From positions 727,399-791,398 of the forward strand of contig NZ_KB235898.1 in assembly GCF_000332155.1 (NCBI RefSeq): a stretch of 64,000 nt of DNA, given 5' to 3'. Origin of the DNA: Kamptonema formosum PCC 6407. Its GTDB lineage: Bacteria > Cyanobacteriota > Cyanobacteriia > Cyanobacteriales > Microcoleaceae. Shown in pieces: positions 7,765 to 17,526 of the stretch. The first letter of the stretch is position 1, and each line of letters starts with the position of its first letter. Made by a program: the position numbers and the translations under genes. The notes under the pieces are model-generated. The model was not told the DNA's origin, searched no databases, and worked only from the letters and a program-made list of their open reading frames with translations.

Positions 7765-10700
7765 ATGTTTAACAAAGTTCTGATTGCCAATCGCGGTGAA
7801 ATTGCCTGCCGAATTATTCGCACATTAGACCGCTTAGGAATTGCCTCAGTAGCAATATATTCTGAAGCTGATGCTCATGCTAAGCACGTTTTTACTGCCA
7901 CAGAAGCATTTTGTATTGGTGGCCCAGCAGTAGCAGAAAGTTATTTAAACTTTGAGCGTATCCTCGAAGTTGCGCGTCAAACTGGGGCTGAAGCTATTCA
8001 TCCCGGTTATGGTTTCTTAAGCGAAAATGCAGAATTTGCTGAAGCTTGCGATCGAGAAAATATAGCATTTATCGGCCCAACTCCGGCTCAATTGCGCTCC
8101 TTTGGATTAAAGCATACCGCACGGGAACTAGCAGCAGAAAATCATGTGCCTTTAACCCCTGGTAGCCAACTTTTAAACAGCTTAGAAGCGGCAGCAGTGG
8201 CAGCAAAGGCAATTGGTTATCCAGTGATGCTCAAAAGTACTGCTGGCGGTGGTGGGATTGGTTTACAGGTGTGTTTAAGCGAAGAAGATTTAGCAGAAGC
8301 TTTTGAGAAAGTACAGCGTTTAAGTCAAAGTAATTTTAAACAAAGTGGTGTTTTCTTAGAGAAATATATTCAAACTGCTCGACATATTGAAGTTCAAATT
8401 TTTGGAGATGGCAAAGGAAATGTCATCGCCTTGGGTGAACGCGATTGTTCCGTGCAGCGGCGCAATCAAAAGGTGATTGAAGAAACACCCGCACCCGGAA
8501 TTAGGGATCAATTACGAGAACAGTTATATGCAGCAGCGGTAAAAATGGGAAAAGCGGTAAATTACCAATCCGCAGGAACCGTTGAATTTGTCTATGATGT
8601 CGATACAAAACAATTTTACTTTTTAGAAGTCAATACGCGCTTACAAGTAGAACACGGAGTAACTGAAACTGTTAATAGAATTGATTTAGTTGAATGGATG
8701 ATAAAACTTGCGTCTGGGGATTTGTTTCCTCTAGAAGAGTATCGCTATCAGCCACAAGGACATTCTATTCAGGTGCGAATTTATGCAGAAGATGCTAACA
8801 AGAATTTTCAACCGAGTTCTGGGTTACTAAATCAGGTAGTTTTTCCAGAAAATATTCGCTGCGATACTTGGATAGAAACGGGGACAGAAGTTACACCTTT
8901 TTACGATCCGCTGTTGGCAAAGGCGATCGTTTATGGTAAGAATAGAGAAGACGCGATCGCGCAACTTAAATCCGCTTTAGATGCAAGTCAAATTGCAGGT
9001 ATTGAAACCAATTTAGATTACCTTCGCCAGATTTTAGATGATTCGAGATTTAATCAAGCTGAACTTAGTACCCGCTTTTTAAATGCTTTCAAATATGCTC
9101 CTTTAACTATCGATGTGTTAGATAGTGGAACTTATACCACAATTCAAGATTATCCGGGACGTTTGGGATATTGGGATGTTGGCGTACCCCCATCTGGGCC
9201 GATGGATCATTTAGCCTTCCGATTGGCAAATCGTTTAGTCGGAAACTCCGAATCAACCGCCGGATTAGAGTGTACAGTCATGGGACCAACTCTGCGCTTT
9301 AATGCCGATACAGTTATTAGTTTAACTGGTGCAACTATGAAGGCAAGCCTGAATGGTGAAGCCATACCATTTTGGACGGCAATTGCTGTTAAAGCTGGAA
9401 GCACTCTCAAATTAAAAGCAATTCAAGGTGATGGCTACCGCACTTATTTAGCCGTAAAAAATGGCTTCAATGTTCCTGATTATTTAGGCAGTAAAGCTAC
9501 TTTTGTACTGGGGAAATTTGGGGGACACGCAGGCAGAACATTACGGCCGGGAGATGTGTTAAAGCTTAATAAATCTGCGACAATAGATACAGAAAAAAGT
9601 TTGCATCCTGGACTTATCCCTACTTACAGTAATAATTGGGAAATAGGGGTTTTATATGGCCCGCATGGAGCACCAGATTTCTTTACTGAGGAAGACATCG
9701 AAATGTTTTTCTCAACTGAATGGAAGGTGCATTATAATTCTACACGGACAGGAATTAGGCTGATTGGCCCTAAGCCAAAATGGGCGCGTCAAGATGGTGG
9801 AGAAGCGGGTTTACATCCATCTAATATTCACGATAATGCTTATGCGATCGGGACGATCGATTTTACTGGTGATATGCCTGTAATTCTCGGTCTTGATGGC
9901 CCTAGTTTGGGAGGTTTTGTTTGTCCGGCTACAATTATTCAGGCTGAATTGTGGAAAATTGGGCAACTGAAACCAGGGGATAGTATTCGTTTTCATTGTT
10001 TAAGTTTTGCGGAAGCATTGCAACGAGAATTAGAGCAAGATCGGCAAATTGCTACTCTTTCTCCTAATCTTTCTGGGGAGCAAATCAAGACATCAATCCC
10101 AAAGGTTGGTTCGCCAATCCTGCACGAAATTCCGGCATCAATGGGACAGGTAGCTGTTACTTACCGCCAAGCTGGAGATAAATATATTCTAGTTGAATAT
10201 GGCCCATTGGTTTTGGATCTAAACCTACGTTTCCGAGTACATGGATTAATGGCATGGCTAAAGGCGAATCCGTTACCGGGAGTAATCGATTTAACGCCAG
10301 GAATGCGATCGCTACAAATTCATTTTGATAGTCGCCAGATTTCGCAACAACAGTTAATGGATGCCTCGATCGCAGCAGAAGAGGAATTAGCTGCAATTGA
10401 GGATATGCAAGTACCAGCAAGGATTTTGCACCTCCCTCTATCTTGGGAAGATGAATCGACGCTGCTTGCTATTGAAAAATATATGCAGTCGGTGCGATCG
10501 GATGCGCCTTGGTGTCCGAGTAATATTGAGTTTATTCGCCGCATTAATGGACTTGATAGCATTGATGAAGTCAGAGAAATTGTCTTTAATGCTAGCTATT
10601 TGGTGATGGGATTAGGGGATGTTTATTTAGGCGCACCCGTCGCTACTCCCCTCGATCCTCGCCACCGTTTAGTAACGACTAAATACAACCCTGCACGCAC

Positions 10701-11388
10701 TTGGACTCCTGAAAATGCAGTGGGTATTGGTGGTGCATATCTGTGTGTTTATGGGATGGAAGGGCCAGGAGGATATCAATTTGTTGGTCGCACGATTCAA
10801 ATGTGGAATCGGTTTAAACAAACGGCGGATTTTAAATCGGGTAAACCTTGGCTTTTACGCTTCTTTGACCAGATCAAGTTTTATCCAGTTTCGGGTGAGG
10901 AATTGCGGCGCTACCGGGAAGATTTTCTCGAAGGTAAGTTTAAATTACAAGTTGAGGAGATCGCGTTTAGTCTGAGAGAATATAATCAATTTTTGGATGC
11001 TATTGCTGACGATATAGCTAAGTTTAAAAGGAAACAACAAGCGGCCTTTAATGCAGAACGCGATCGCTGGGCGGCATCTGGGGAATTTGAAGTGGAAGCG
11101 GCATCAGAAACAGCGATGAGTATGGCTAATGATATCGCAGCAAAAATTAATTTACCTCCCGGTTTTGAGGCTGTTGTTGCTCATGTTTCAGCTAATGTTT
11201 GGCAGGTATTAGTTAATGTTGGAGATGTAGTTACAGAGGGCGATCGCTTGTTAATTTTGGAAGCGATGAAAATGGAGATTGCTATTACTGCGGATGTGCC
11301 TGGGACTGTGGTAGAGTTGTTTTGTCGAAAGGGGGAAACGGTGACTGCTGGACAAATTTTAGCCGCGATTCAACCCGATCAAGGATAG
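7765..11388 (+). CDS. Biotin-dependent urea/guanidine carboxylase
   Basis: A 1207-residue multidomain enzyme. Residues ~1-450 are a biotin carboxylase ([20 protein letters not shown] loop [26 protein letters not shown]). Residues ~450-1100 are the KipI/KipA-like carboxyltransferase halves ([20 protein letters not shown] is seen). The C-terminal ~80 residues are a biotinyl carrier with the biotinylated lysine in EAMKME. The family covers urea carboxylases and the related guanidine carboxylases. Two DUF1989 genes and guanidine-I riboswitches upstream favour guanidine as substrate. A MITE-like repeat lies between, so it may have its own promoter. No allophanate hydrolase is fused or adjacent. 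Confidence 0.88.
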   Translation: MFNKVLIANRGEIACRIIRTLDRLGIASVAIYSEADAHAKHVFTATEAFCIGGPAVAESYLNFERILEVARQTGAEAIHPGYGFLSENAEFAEACDRENIAFIGPTPAQLRSFGLKHTARELAAENHVPLTPGSQLLNSLEAAAVAAKAIGYPVMLKSTAGGGGIGLQVCLSEEDLAEAFEKVQRLSQSNFKQSGVFLEKYIQTARHIEVQIFGDGKGNVIALGERDCSVQRRNQKVIEETPAPGIRDQLREQLYAAAVKMGKAVNYQSAGTVEFVYDVDTKQFYFLEVNTRLQVEHGVTETVNRIDLVEWMIKLASGDLFPLEEYRYQPQGHSIQVRIYAEDANKNFQPSSGLLNQVVFPENIRCDTWIETGTEVTPFYDPLLAKAIVYGKNREDAIAQLKSALDASQIAGIETNLDYLRQILDDSRFNQAELSTRFLNAFKYAPLTIDVLDSGTYTTIQDYPGRLGYWDVGVPPSGPMDHLAFRLANRLVGNSESTAGLECTVMGPTLRFNADTVISLTGATMKASLNGEAIPFWTAIAVKAGSTLKLKAIQGDGYRTYLAVKNGFNVPDYLGSKATFVLGKFGGHAGRTLRPGDVLKLNKSATIDTEKSLHPGLIPTYSNNWEIGVLYGPHGAPDFFTEEDIEMFFSTEWKVHYNSTRTGIRLIGPKPKWARQDGGEAGLHPSNIHDNAYAIGTIDFTGDMPVILGLDGPSLGGFVCPATIIQAELWKIGQLKPGDSIRFHCLSFAEALQRELEQDRQIATLSPNLSGEQIKTSIPKVGSPILHEIPASMGQVAVTYRQAGDKYILVEYGPLVLDLNLRFRVHGLMAWLKANPLPGVIDLTPGMRSLQIHFDSRQISQQQLMDASIAAEEELAAIEDMQVPARILHLPLSWEDESTLLAIEKYMQSVRSDAPWCPSNIEFIRRINGLDSIDEVREIVFNASYLVMGLGDVYLGAPVATPLDPRHRLVTTKYNPARTWTPENAVGIGGAYLCVYGMEGPGGYQFVGRTIQMWNRFKQTADFKSGKPWLLRFFDQIKFYPVSGEELRRYREDFLEGKFKLQVEEIAFSLREYNQFLDAIADDIAKFKRKQQAAFNAERDRWAASGEFEVEAASETAMSMANDIAAKINLPPGFEAVVAHVSANVWQVLVNVGDVVTEGDRLLILEAMKMEIAITADVPGTVVELFCRKGETVTAGQILAAIQPDQG

Positions 11389-11465
11389 GGAAATCCGTAT
11401 TCGACAAGTTCTTTCTCTGTAATACTCTTAAACTAGAAAGAGTAAAGCTACTTAGATTCTCAATT

Positions 11466-12128
11466 ATGTTGCTTCAAGGTCATCAGCGCACGAAGTTAGA
11501 CGATACCGATGATACATTATTCTATTCATACCCTCGCTTTGTAACTCATGTAGATGAGGGATTTATCGAGCAATTGACTCAATTGTATCGCGATCGCCTC
11601 AAACCGAATACTCGAATTTTGGACATGATGAGTAGTTGGGTTTCGCATCTACCGGAGGAGATAAAATTTGCTCACGTTGAGGGACACGGGTTGAATGCGG
11701 AGGAATTGGCGAAGAATAAGCGGTTAAATCATTATTTTGTGCAGGATTTGAATACTAATCCGAAGTTACCGCTACCCGATGCAGATTTTGATGCAGTTAT
11801 TAATTGTGTTTCTGTTCAATATTTGCAGTATCCCGATGCGATATTTGCGGAAATGCGGCGGATTTTGAAACCGGGGGGAGTGGCAATTATTAGCTTTTCT
11901 AATCGGATGTTTCATCAAAAGGCGATCGCTGCTTGGCGGGATGGTTCGGAGAGCGATCGCGTAGAATTAGTAAAGCGTTATTTTGCGTCTGTAGAAGGGG
12001 TAAATATTCCCGGTTTTAGTCAACCGGAAGTGATTGTCAAGCAGTCGAATGTACCAAGTTTTCTGCAAATGTTGGGGATGGGTGGTGGCGATCCATTTTA
12101 TGCAGTAATTGCTTATCGTCAGAGTTGA
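11466..12128 (+). CDS. Class I SAM-dependent methyltransferase (UbiE/Methyltransf_11 type)
   Basis: About 220 residues from the ATG at 11466 (MLLQGHQRTKLDD). A longer frame exists upstream but would overlap the carboxylase gene. Features of Rossmann-type methyltransferases are TRILDMMSSWVSHLP in the motif I position (atypical, lacking the usual GxGxG), DADFDAVINCVSVQYLQYP and MRRILKPGGVAIISFSNRMF. Substrate is unknown. It follows the carboxylase by about 80 bases and may be co-transcribed, but no role in guanidine metabolism is evident. Confidence 0.75.
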   Translation: MLLQGHQRTKLDDTDDTLFYSYPRFVTHVDEGFIEQLTQLYRDRLKPNTRILDMMSSWVSHLPEEIKFAHVEGHGLNAEELAKNKRLNHYFVQDLNTNPKLPLPDADFDAVINCVSVQYLQYPDAIFAEMRRILKPGGVAIISFSNRMFHQKAIAAWRDGSESDRVELVKRYFASVEGVNIPGFSQPEVIVKQSNVPSFLQMLGMGGGDPFYAVIAYRQS

Positions 12129-12194
12129 TAATTATTTGAGAATTGGGGGGTAAATCGGCGGTTGAAACGGCGGTTGAAACCACGTCTACACAAG

Positions 12195-12232
12195 ACCTCT
12201 TGCAAAAGGTTATTGTTATTTTTGCAAGAGGT
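12195..12232. terminator. Hairpin between convergent genes
   Basis: ACCTCTTGCAAAA (12195-12207) and its exact reverse complement TTTTGCAAGAGGT (12220-12232) form a 13-bp stem with a 12-base loop. It lies between convergent genes and could terminate both. The arm sequence recurs once near 54206, so it may also be a repeat family. Confidence 0.5.
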
Positions 12233-12248
12233 ATATTGACTCATAATG

Positions 12249-12545
12249 CTAAAATTTAAGGTGAAAATCTACTTCCACTTCCTGTTGAGTTAATTTAGCG
12301 CGATACTGTGCTTCTCGACTCAACCAAAAGCTTGCACTACCGCCCAGTACATTTTCTAACTTGAGCGCTATTTCCTCCGTAATCGGCGCTTTGCCATTGA
12401 TTAACAAACTTATGTGTTTTGGCGTGTAACCCAGGCGTTTTTCTAGTTCATCCTGACTCCAGTTTCGTTCTTCAATTAAGTCAGCTATCGTGTCCCCAGG
12501 CGGCGAGATCCAATCCGGGGTAAGAGGCTCTAAAACCTCAGTCAT
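12249..12545 (-). CDS. HigA-like XRE-family antitoxin, orphan
   Basis: A 98-residue HigA-type helix-turn-helix protein: the HTH region WSQDELEKRLGYTPKHISLLINGKAPI is followed by ALKLENVLGGSASFWLSREAQYR, a characteristic HigA tail. Such proteins neutralise a HigB/RelE-type RNase encoded just upstream. Here the upstream 130 bases hold only a short open stretch ending in GDYHD that overlaps the antitoxin start. It has no full-length toxin and no clear start codon. The gene is therefore either an orphan regulator or the survivor of a decayed toxin-antitoxin pair. Confidence 0.7.
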   Translation of the reverse strand: MTEVLEPLTPDWISPPGDTIADLIEERNWSQDELEKRLGYTPKHISLLINGKAPITEEIALKLENVLGGSASFWLSREAQYRAKLTQQEVEVDFHLKF

Positions 12546-12725
12546 GGTAATCCCCTATCCAAATAATATTAATTCGCGTTACTTGCAGGGTTCCTGTGAC
12601 TTCAATAGCTTTCACTTGGTAGTCATCAAGTTTGTATCTATTATATCACATTCTTTGATAATTCAATAAATATGATAGATTTAATTGTGATTGCAACCGC
12701 CAATTAAATCTCTGTTAATTAATTC

Positions 12726-12992
12726 TCAATCTTGATTTTCATTGAAAATTGGTGTATCCGCTGGATAATTGTCATTTCTAGGCTCAAAAAAGCCATTACT
12801 GACTAAAATTAATAACAGAATTAAACCACCAACTATCAACCAAAATTCCTCGGCACGATCGCCCCCGATATCTCTCACATCGTACCAATTTGTACAATTC
12901 CTACAGTGAAAGATGTATGCTTTGGTCGGATGCTGACAATAATTACAGGGGAGGCGTTTAAGGTTACTATTTTTGTAGGGGCATTCTTGCAT
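12726..12992 (-). CDS. Small zinc-ribbon membrane protein, unknown function
   Basis: About 88 residues from an ATG at 12992 that has an AGAGGT site just upstream; a longer upstream start (13076) is less likely. Four paired cysteines (CPYK, CNYC, CRNC) form a zinc-ribbon-like N-terminus. One transmembrane segment follows (FWLIVGGLILLLILVS), then an acidic, Asn-rich tail. No specific family is recognised. It may be a membrane-anchored metal-binding protein. Confidence 0.5.
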   Translation of the reverse strand: MQECPYKNSNLKRLPCNYCQHPTKAYIFHCRNCTNWYDVRDIGGDRAEEFWLIVGGLILLLILVSNGFFEPRNDNYPADTPIFNENQD

Positions 12993-13133
12993 GATTTTAA
13001 CCTCTTTTTCTGGAAAATTAGCTAAAGATATTACGGTTACTGGGCGCTGCGTTTGGATTCGATCGCTGAGATTCAAGGTTTATAAAAGCAGCGCCACCGT
13101 ACAGATTTATTAAAGCGATCGCAATTTTATTGC

Positions 13134-13319
13134 CTAGTGAGGTTCGCAACTTTTACCACCTTTGGTATTACTGTTAGGCACGCAGGAACTAATTAAAATT
13201 TCTTGAGCTTTACTGCCGACATTATTTACAGTCAATTTAGTAGCTAAAGACAAGAGTGAGTTAGATGCAATCGCGATCGCTGCCAGTAACAAAATTTGTG
13301 AAAAAATAGTGCCTTTCAT
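13134..13319 (-). CDS. Small secreted or membrane peptide, unknown
   Basis: A 61-residue frame with a hydrophobic N-terminal segment (QILLLAAIAIASNSLLSLA) resembling a signal peptide, then a short polar tail with two cysteines. An AGAGAAGGT sequence upstream of the ATG could serve as ribosome site. No family is recognised; its status as a gene rests on the start signal and hydrophobic profile only. Confidence 0.4.
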   Translation of the reverse strand: MKGTIFSQILLLAAIAIASNSLLSLATKLTVNNVGSKAQEILISSCVPNSNTKGGKSCEPH

Positions 13320-13724
13320 CCCTGTTTACCTTCTCTGTAAAGTTGGTTAATAAAGGGAAGACCGAGTTAGCTAAACTCGCTTAGTGAACTCTAGAATTTC
13401 AATCTCCACATTTCAATCATGCGGCAACTATCAAAGCCGAAAAGCTCAATCTGCGGTTCAGGGTTTGGTTCAGTTGCATTCTTAGCAGCGATCGCACTGG
13501 TTCAGTCTTTGGCTCACTGTTCGGTGCATAGTAGTGGTGAGGACTGATTCACGCTGTCTCTTTTACAGGTAAACTGCGATAATGGGCTTACGTTTTAATG
13601 GGGGCTGTCTGGCGATCGAGCAAACATGATGCGAACGCGATCGGCAGGGTAATATGACTAAGAACAGCTCGATCGAGCATTTAATTGCATTTAATTATTT
13701 CTTCCCTCTTCTTATTCCTCTGAC
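13320..13724. other. Non-coding interval with no recognised element
   Basis: About 400 bases between divergently oriented genes. It contains several GGTTCAG-like words and HIP1 sites but no convincing ORF, RNA or palindrome. It probably carries the promoters of the flanking genes. Confidence 0.4.
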
Positions 13725-14891
13725 ATGAATGAAAAAGCTGACCAGCTACTCAAACAAGGGATTTGGCAATACCAGGCTCGTCAATTTGAGGCGGCCTTAG
13801 AGTCTTGGCAAGGGGCGATCGCCATTTATCGAACTCTCGGCGAAAGGCGGCGGGAAGGGGCCGCCCTGGGAAATCTGGGAGTAGCTTGGGAAGCGATGGG
13901 GGACTATGCTAAAGCGAGGGATTGCTATCAACAGCATTTAGCGATCGCGATTGAAATTGGCGATCGCACCGGAGAAGGGAATGCACTAGGAAATTTGGGA
14001 AATGCTTGCTATGCTCTAGAAGATTTTTCTACGGCTGTCAATTATCAACAACAACGTTTAGCGATCGCCCGCGAGAGCAAAGATTGGCGATCTGAGCAGC
14101 AAGCATTGGGAAATCTAGGTTTAGCTTACGACGCACTGGGAGATTTTGCTGGCGCAATTGAATGTTATCAGCAGCAGTTGGGAATAGCGATCGAAAATAA
14201 CGAACCTCGCACTCAGGGAAAAGCGCTGACAAGTTTAAGATTTGCTTATCATTATCTGGGAGATGAGGCCAAAGCTGAGGAGTACCGCCATCAACAAATC
14301 GCGATCGCGCGACAGTTATTTTTAACAGAAAAAACCCCTGACTTTCTACAAACTGCCGAAATAGTAGGTTTAAATCCTGAGAGTGACTTTACTGGCGCAG
14401 ATTTGAGCGGTATTAACTTACACTATGCTGATTTAAGCGGTGCCAACTTAATGAAGACCAACCTCTGTAATGTTGACTTCACTCTGGCAGATCTCAGCGG
14501 CGCATTGCTGAGCGGTGCGAACTTAACAGATGCTTGTTTATCTAATGCTAACTTACGTGATGCTGAACTAATTGGCGCAGATTTGAGCGGTGCGGATTTG
14601 CGAACAAAATTACCGCGTGCGAATTTGAGCGGTACAAATTTAAGCAGAGCAAATTTGAGTAGTGCCTATTTGTCAAATGCAAATTTAAGCGGCGCTAATT
14701 TGAGCGGTGCTAATTTAAAAAATGCCGATTTGACCGCAGTTAATTTGAGCAATACAAATTTAAATGGTGCTGATTTTAGCCGCGCTGATTTGAAAGATGC
14801 AGTAGTAGAAAATGCTAAATTTATAGGAAGTTTGGGTATTTCGGAGAATATGAAAATTGAGTTAATGCAGCGCGGGGCAATTTTCGAGTAA
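13725..14891 (+). CDS. TPR and pentapeptide-repeat protein
   Basis: A 388-residue repeat protein. Residues ~1-200 are four to five tetratricopeptide repeats (AALGNLGVAWEAMGDYAKARDCY type, spaced by 40 residues). Residues ~225-375 are about 25 pentapeptide repeats of the A(D/N)LSG type, which fold as a right-handed beta-helix. Both parts mediate protein contacts; no catalytic motif is present. Such fusions are common in cyanobacteria. No specific partner is suggested by its neighbours. Confidence 0.85.
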   Translation: MNEKADQLLKQGIWQYQARQFEAALESWQGAIAIYRTLGERRREGAALGNLGVAWEAMGDYAKARDCYQQHLAIAIEIGDRTGEGNALGNLGNACYALEDFSTAVNYQQQRLAIARESKDWRSEQQALGNLGLAYDALGDFAGAIECYQQQLGIAIENNEPRTQGKALTSLRFAYHYLGDEAKAEEYRHQQIAIARQLFLTEKTPDFLQTAEIVGLNPESDFTGADLSGINLHYADLSGANLMKTNLCNVDFTLADLSGALLSGANLTDACLSNANLRDAELIGADLSGADLRTKLPRANLSGTNLSRANLSSAYLSNANLSGANLSGANLKNADLTAVNLSNTNLNGADFSRADLKDAVVENAKFIGSLGISENMKIELMQRGAIFE

Positions 14892-14982
14892 AATATAGGA
14901 CTTACGCAAGAACAATGTATGGCAGGAGGCAGTAGGATCTCGTAGCAAGGGTTTCAGCAATTGATTCTATTCCCCTCTTTCC

Positions 14983-15017
14983 CTAGCCCTGAGCATCCTA
15001 GCCCCTAGCCCCTAGCT
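14983..15017. repeat. Heptanucleotide STRR-like repeat (CCTAGCC)
   Basis: Three or so copies of CCTAGCC-type heptamers (CCTAGCCCCTAGCCCCTAG) overlap the 3' end of the thioesterase-containing PKS. Short tandem repeats of this kind are a known class in filamentous cyanobacteria. The last copy touches the stop codon region. Confidence 0.55.
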
Positions 15018-17526
15018 ATAACTGCCTTGCCTCATCAAGATATACTCTAAGTTGTTCGACCATAACCTGAACATGAGGAGGGTAATTCATAGTAATATGA
15101 TTTCCCGGTACTTCTCGAACCTCTACCCCTCCAGTCGCAACATCAATCCAAGGTAATTCGGGATTTTTAGGATTAACTTCATTTTGTTCATTAGCACGGA
15201 AAAAGATGATTCTACCCGGATAAGTTTGGGGTATATAATTTCTCATCGCTTGGGCGTGTACTTTAAACAGATGAATAAACTCGCGAATCTGAGCTAATCC
15301 AAAATCGGGAGGAACTACCCTATTAGCAATCTTTACCTGCTCTAAAAAATAGATAAGTTGCTCGTCTGGTTTAAGCTGTTGTAAGACATCCAAAGAAAGA
15401 GACAGATTGAAACCAACACCGAGTATGTATACCAAAATTGCTGTATCATCTTCTGTTGCTAAAACAGGCATTTGTCCCGGCCCAGGAGTATCTATTAAAG
15501 TTAGCAAAGCTATCTTTTCACCTTGAGCATTGAGTTGCTGCGCCATCTCAAAAGCAACAGTACCTCCAAAGGAAGACCCGCCCAAAAAATAGGGCCCTTC
15601 AGGTTGTTGAAAGCGCACTGCTTCGATATAGCGAGTCGCCATTTCCTCAACAGAAAAAGACTCATTTTCCCCATCTGCAACGTGCGCTTGTATGCCAAAA
15701 ATAGGTTGATCTGAATCTAAATAACGCGCTAAATCTCGATAAATGTAAACATGACCGCCTACCGGATGCACTAAGAACAAAGGTTGCTTAAAACTACCGC
15801 CCTTAATTTTTACTAACAAGGACTCAGAATCTGGCTGGAGTTGCCGTCCTTCGCTCTCAGATAAACCGGAATTGTCTTTAATTAATTCAGCCAAAGCTGC
15901 AATAGTTGGTGATTGCAATAGGCTATGAGGAGACAAGGATATTTGCAGAGTTTCATTTAATTTAGTAATTAGTTGAACTGCTAATAATGAGTCTCCACCT
16001 AAATCAAAAAAATCATCCTGAATCCCTACTTGTTCGATACCGAGAAATTCTTGCCAGATACTAACAATAACTTGCTCAGTTTCATCTCTAGGAGCAAGAT
16101 AGGTATTGTGTAAACTGGGTCGAGAATGGAGTGCTGTTAAGTCTACTTTTGGGGAGTTTTCATCCTGTAAAGATGATGCAATTTTAATCGGTTGCTCAAT
16201 ACCTGGTGCTTCAATCCAGTAACGTTCGCGCTCAAATGGATAGGTTGGTAAAGGAATGCGATAACGTTGCTCATTAGCATAAAATTTAGACCAATCTATT
16301 TGTACTCCTCCTAACCAGAGTTTACCCAAAGTAGTAAGTAAGAAAGCTACATCTGAATTTTGGTCTTGGGGATGGCGCAATGAAGAAAGCACAATTTGTT
16401 CAGATGCTTTATTTGGATGCTGTTTTGCTAGCGTGTTTAATGTTCGTCCCGGTCCCACTTCTAGCAATATTTGATTGGGGTCTTTTAATAGCTGTTGTAA
16501 GCCATCTGCAAACCTGACTGTTTGGCGCAGATGTTGAGCATAATAACTGGGATTTGTCGCCTCTGTAGCTGTAATCCAATTACCCGTAAGGTTAGAGATG
16601 TAGGGAATTTTCGGCGATTTCAGCTTAACTTTTTTCACCTGTTCGATAAATGGTGCTAAAATTGGCTCCATCATCTGTGAATGGAAAGCATGAGAAGTGT
16701 ACAATCGCCGACATTCAACACCTTTTTTAATTAGTTTTTGTTCCAGTTGATCTACAGCATCAGTAGTACCTGAAACCACGCTCATAGAGGTTCCATTAAT
16801 TACAGCCAAGTCGAGTTTATTACCTAATAATGATTGTATTTCCTGTTCTGGAAGTGGAACTGCCAGCATCGAACCCGCAGGCATTTGTTGCATCAATTTA
16901 CCTCTTGCTGCCACCAAGGATAAACCATCTTCCAAGGAGAACACACCAGCCAAACAAGCTGCTACATATTCACCAATACTATGGCCAATCATTGCTTTAG
17001 GATTCACTTCCCAAGACATCCATAATTTAGCTAAAGCATACTCAATTACAAATAGTGCTGGCTGGGTAATCGCAGTTTGTTTGAGTTGATTTGTCGCTGT
17101 TTCTAGCTGTATTTCGCTGGGATAAAGTACGTGGCGTAAATCGATTCCCAAATGAGATTTAAGAATTTTGGAACAGAAATCGATCTGTTCCCGAAATATT
17201 GGTTCAATTTGGTAGAGTTCCCAGCTCATATTAATGTACTGGGAACCCTGTCCCGAAAACATAAATACAACAGGTCTATTCTTAGAATCTTGGAAGCTAG
17301 TAAAAACTTGTTTTGGATCGAGATTTTTAAGAGCAATTACGCCTGCTTCAATGTCATTACAAACCACTATCCGTCGATGACTAAAAGCTCTTCTACCAAC
17401 TTGCAGAGTATAAGCAATATCAGCAAGATTTTCATCGGGATTTTGCTTTAAATATTCTGCCAAATTTGCGGTTGCCTTATCTAAAGCAGTGCTAGTTTTT
17501 GCAGATATAACTAACAGTTGATATTC
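15016..17526 (-). CDS. PKS 3' part: acyltransferase - ACP - thioesterase (out of frame with its KS)
   Basis: This reading frame continues the ketosynthase gene at 17492-18904. It has no good start of its own: the first start-like codon is a TTG at 17463. The frame is open back into the octamer tract and encodes the expected KS-AT linker (EYQLLVISAKTSTALDKA). The AT has GHSIGEYVAA and HAFHSQMM, indicating malonyl-CoA. The ACP has DLGGDSLLAVQL. A type I thioesterase follows with GGSSFGG and the late His in GNHITM. The TE would release the product of the NRPS/PKS line. No ketoreductase is present. Expression as one protein needs a change in repeat copy number or a ribosomal frameshift. Confidence 0.85.
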   Translation of the reverse strand, partial: EYQLLVISAKTSTALDKATANLAEYLKQNPDENLADIAYTLQVGRRAFSHRRIVVCNDIEAGVIALKNLDPKQVFTSFQDSKNRPVVFMFSGQGSQYINMSWELYQIEPIFREQIDFCSKILKSHLGIDLRHVLYPSEIQLETATNQLKQTAITQPALFVIEYALAKLWMSWEVNPKAMIGHSIGEYVAACLAGVFSLEDGLSLVAARGKLMQQMPAGSMLAVPLPEQEIQSLLGNKLDLAVINGTSMSVVSGTTDAVDQLEQKLIKKGVECRRLYTSHAFHSQMMEPILAPFIEQVKKVKLKSPKIPYISNLTGNWITATEATNPSYYAQHLRQTVRFADGLQQLLKDPNQILLEVGPGRTLNTLAKQHPNKASEQIVLSSLRHPQDQNSDVAFLLTTLGKLWLGGVQIDWSKFYANEQRYRIPLPTYPFERERYWIEAPGIEQPIKIASSLQDENSPKVDLTALHSRPSLHNTYLAPRDETEQVIVSIWQEFLGIEQVGIQDDFFDLGGDSLLAVQLITKLNETLQISLSPHSLLQSPTIAALAELIKDNSGLSESEGRQLQPDSESLLVKIKGGSFKQPLFLVHPVGGHVYIYRDLARYLDSDQPIFGIQAHVADGENESFSVEEMATRYIEAVRFQQPEGPYFLGGSSFGGTVAFEMAQQLNAQGEKIALLTLIDTPGPGQMPVLATEDDTAILVYILGVGFNLSLSLDVLQQLKPDEQLIYFLEQVKIANRVVPPDFGLAQIREFIHLFKVHAQAMRNYIPQTYPGRIIFFRANEQNEVNPKNPELPWIDVATGGVEVREVPGNHITMNYPPHVQVMVEQLRVYLDEARQL

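Noticed and set aside
11322..11465. Upstream extension of the methyltransferase
   Set aside because: It overlaps the carboxylase C-terminus and has no ribosome site; the family-like sequence begins after the ATG at 11466.
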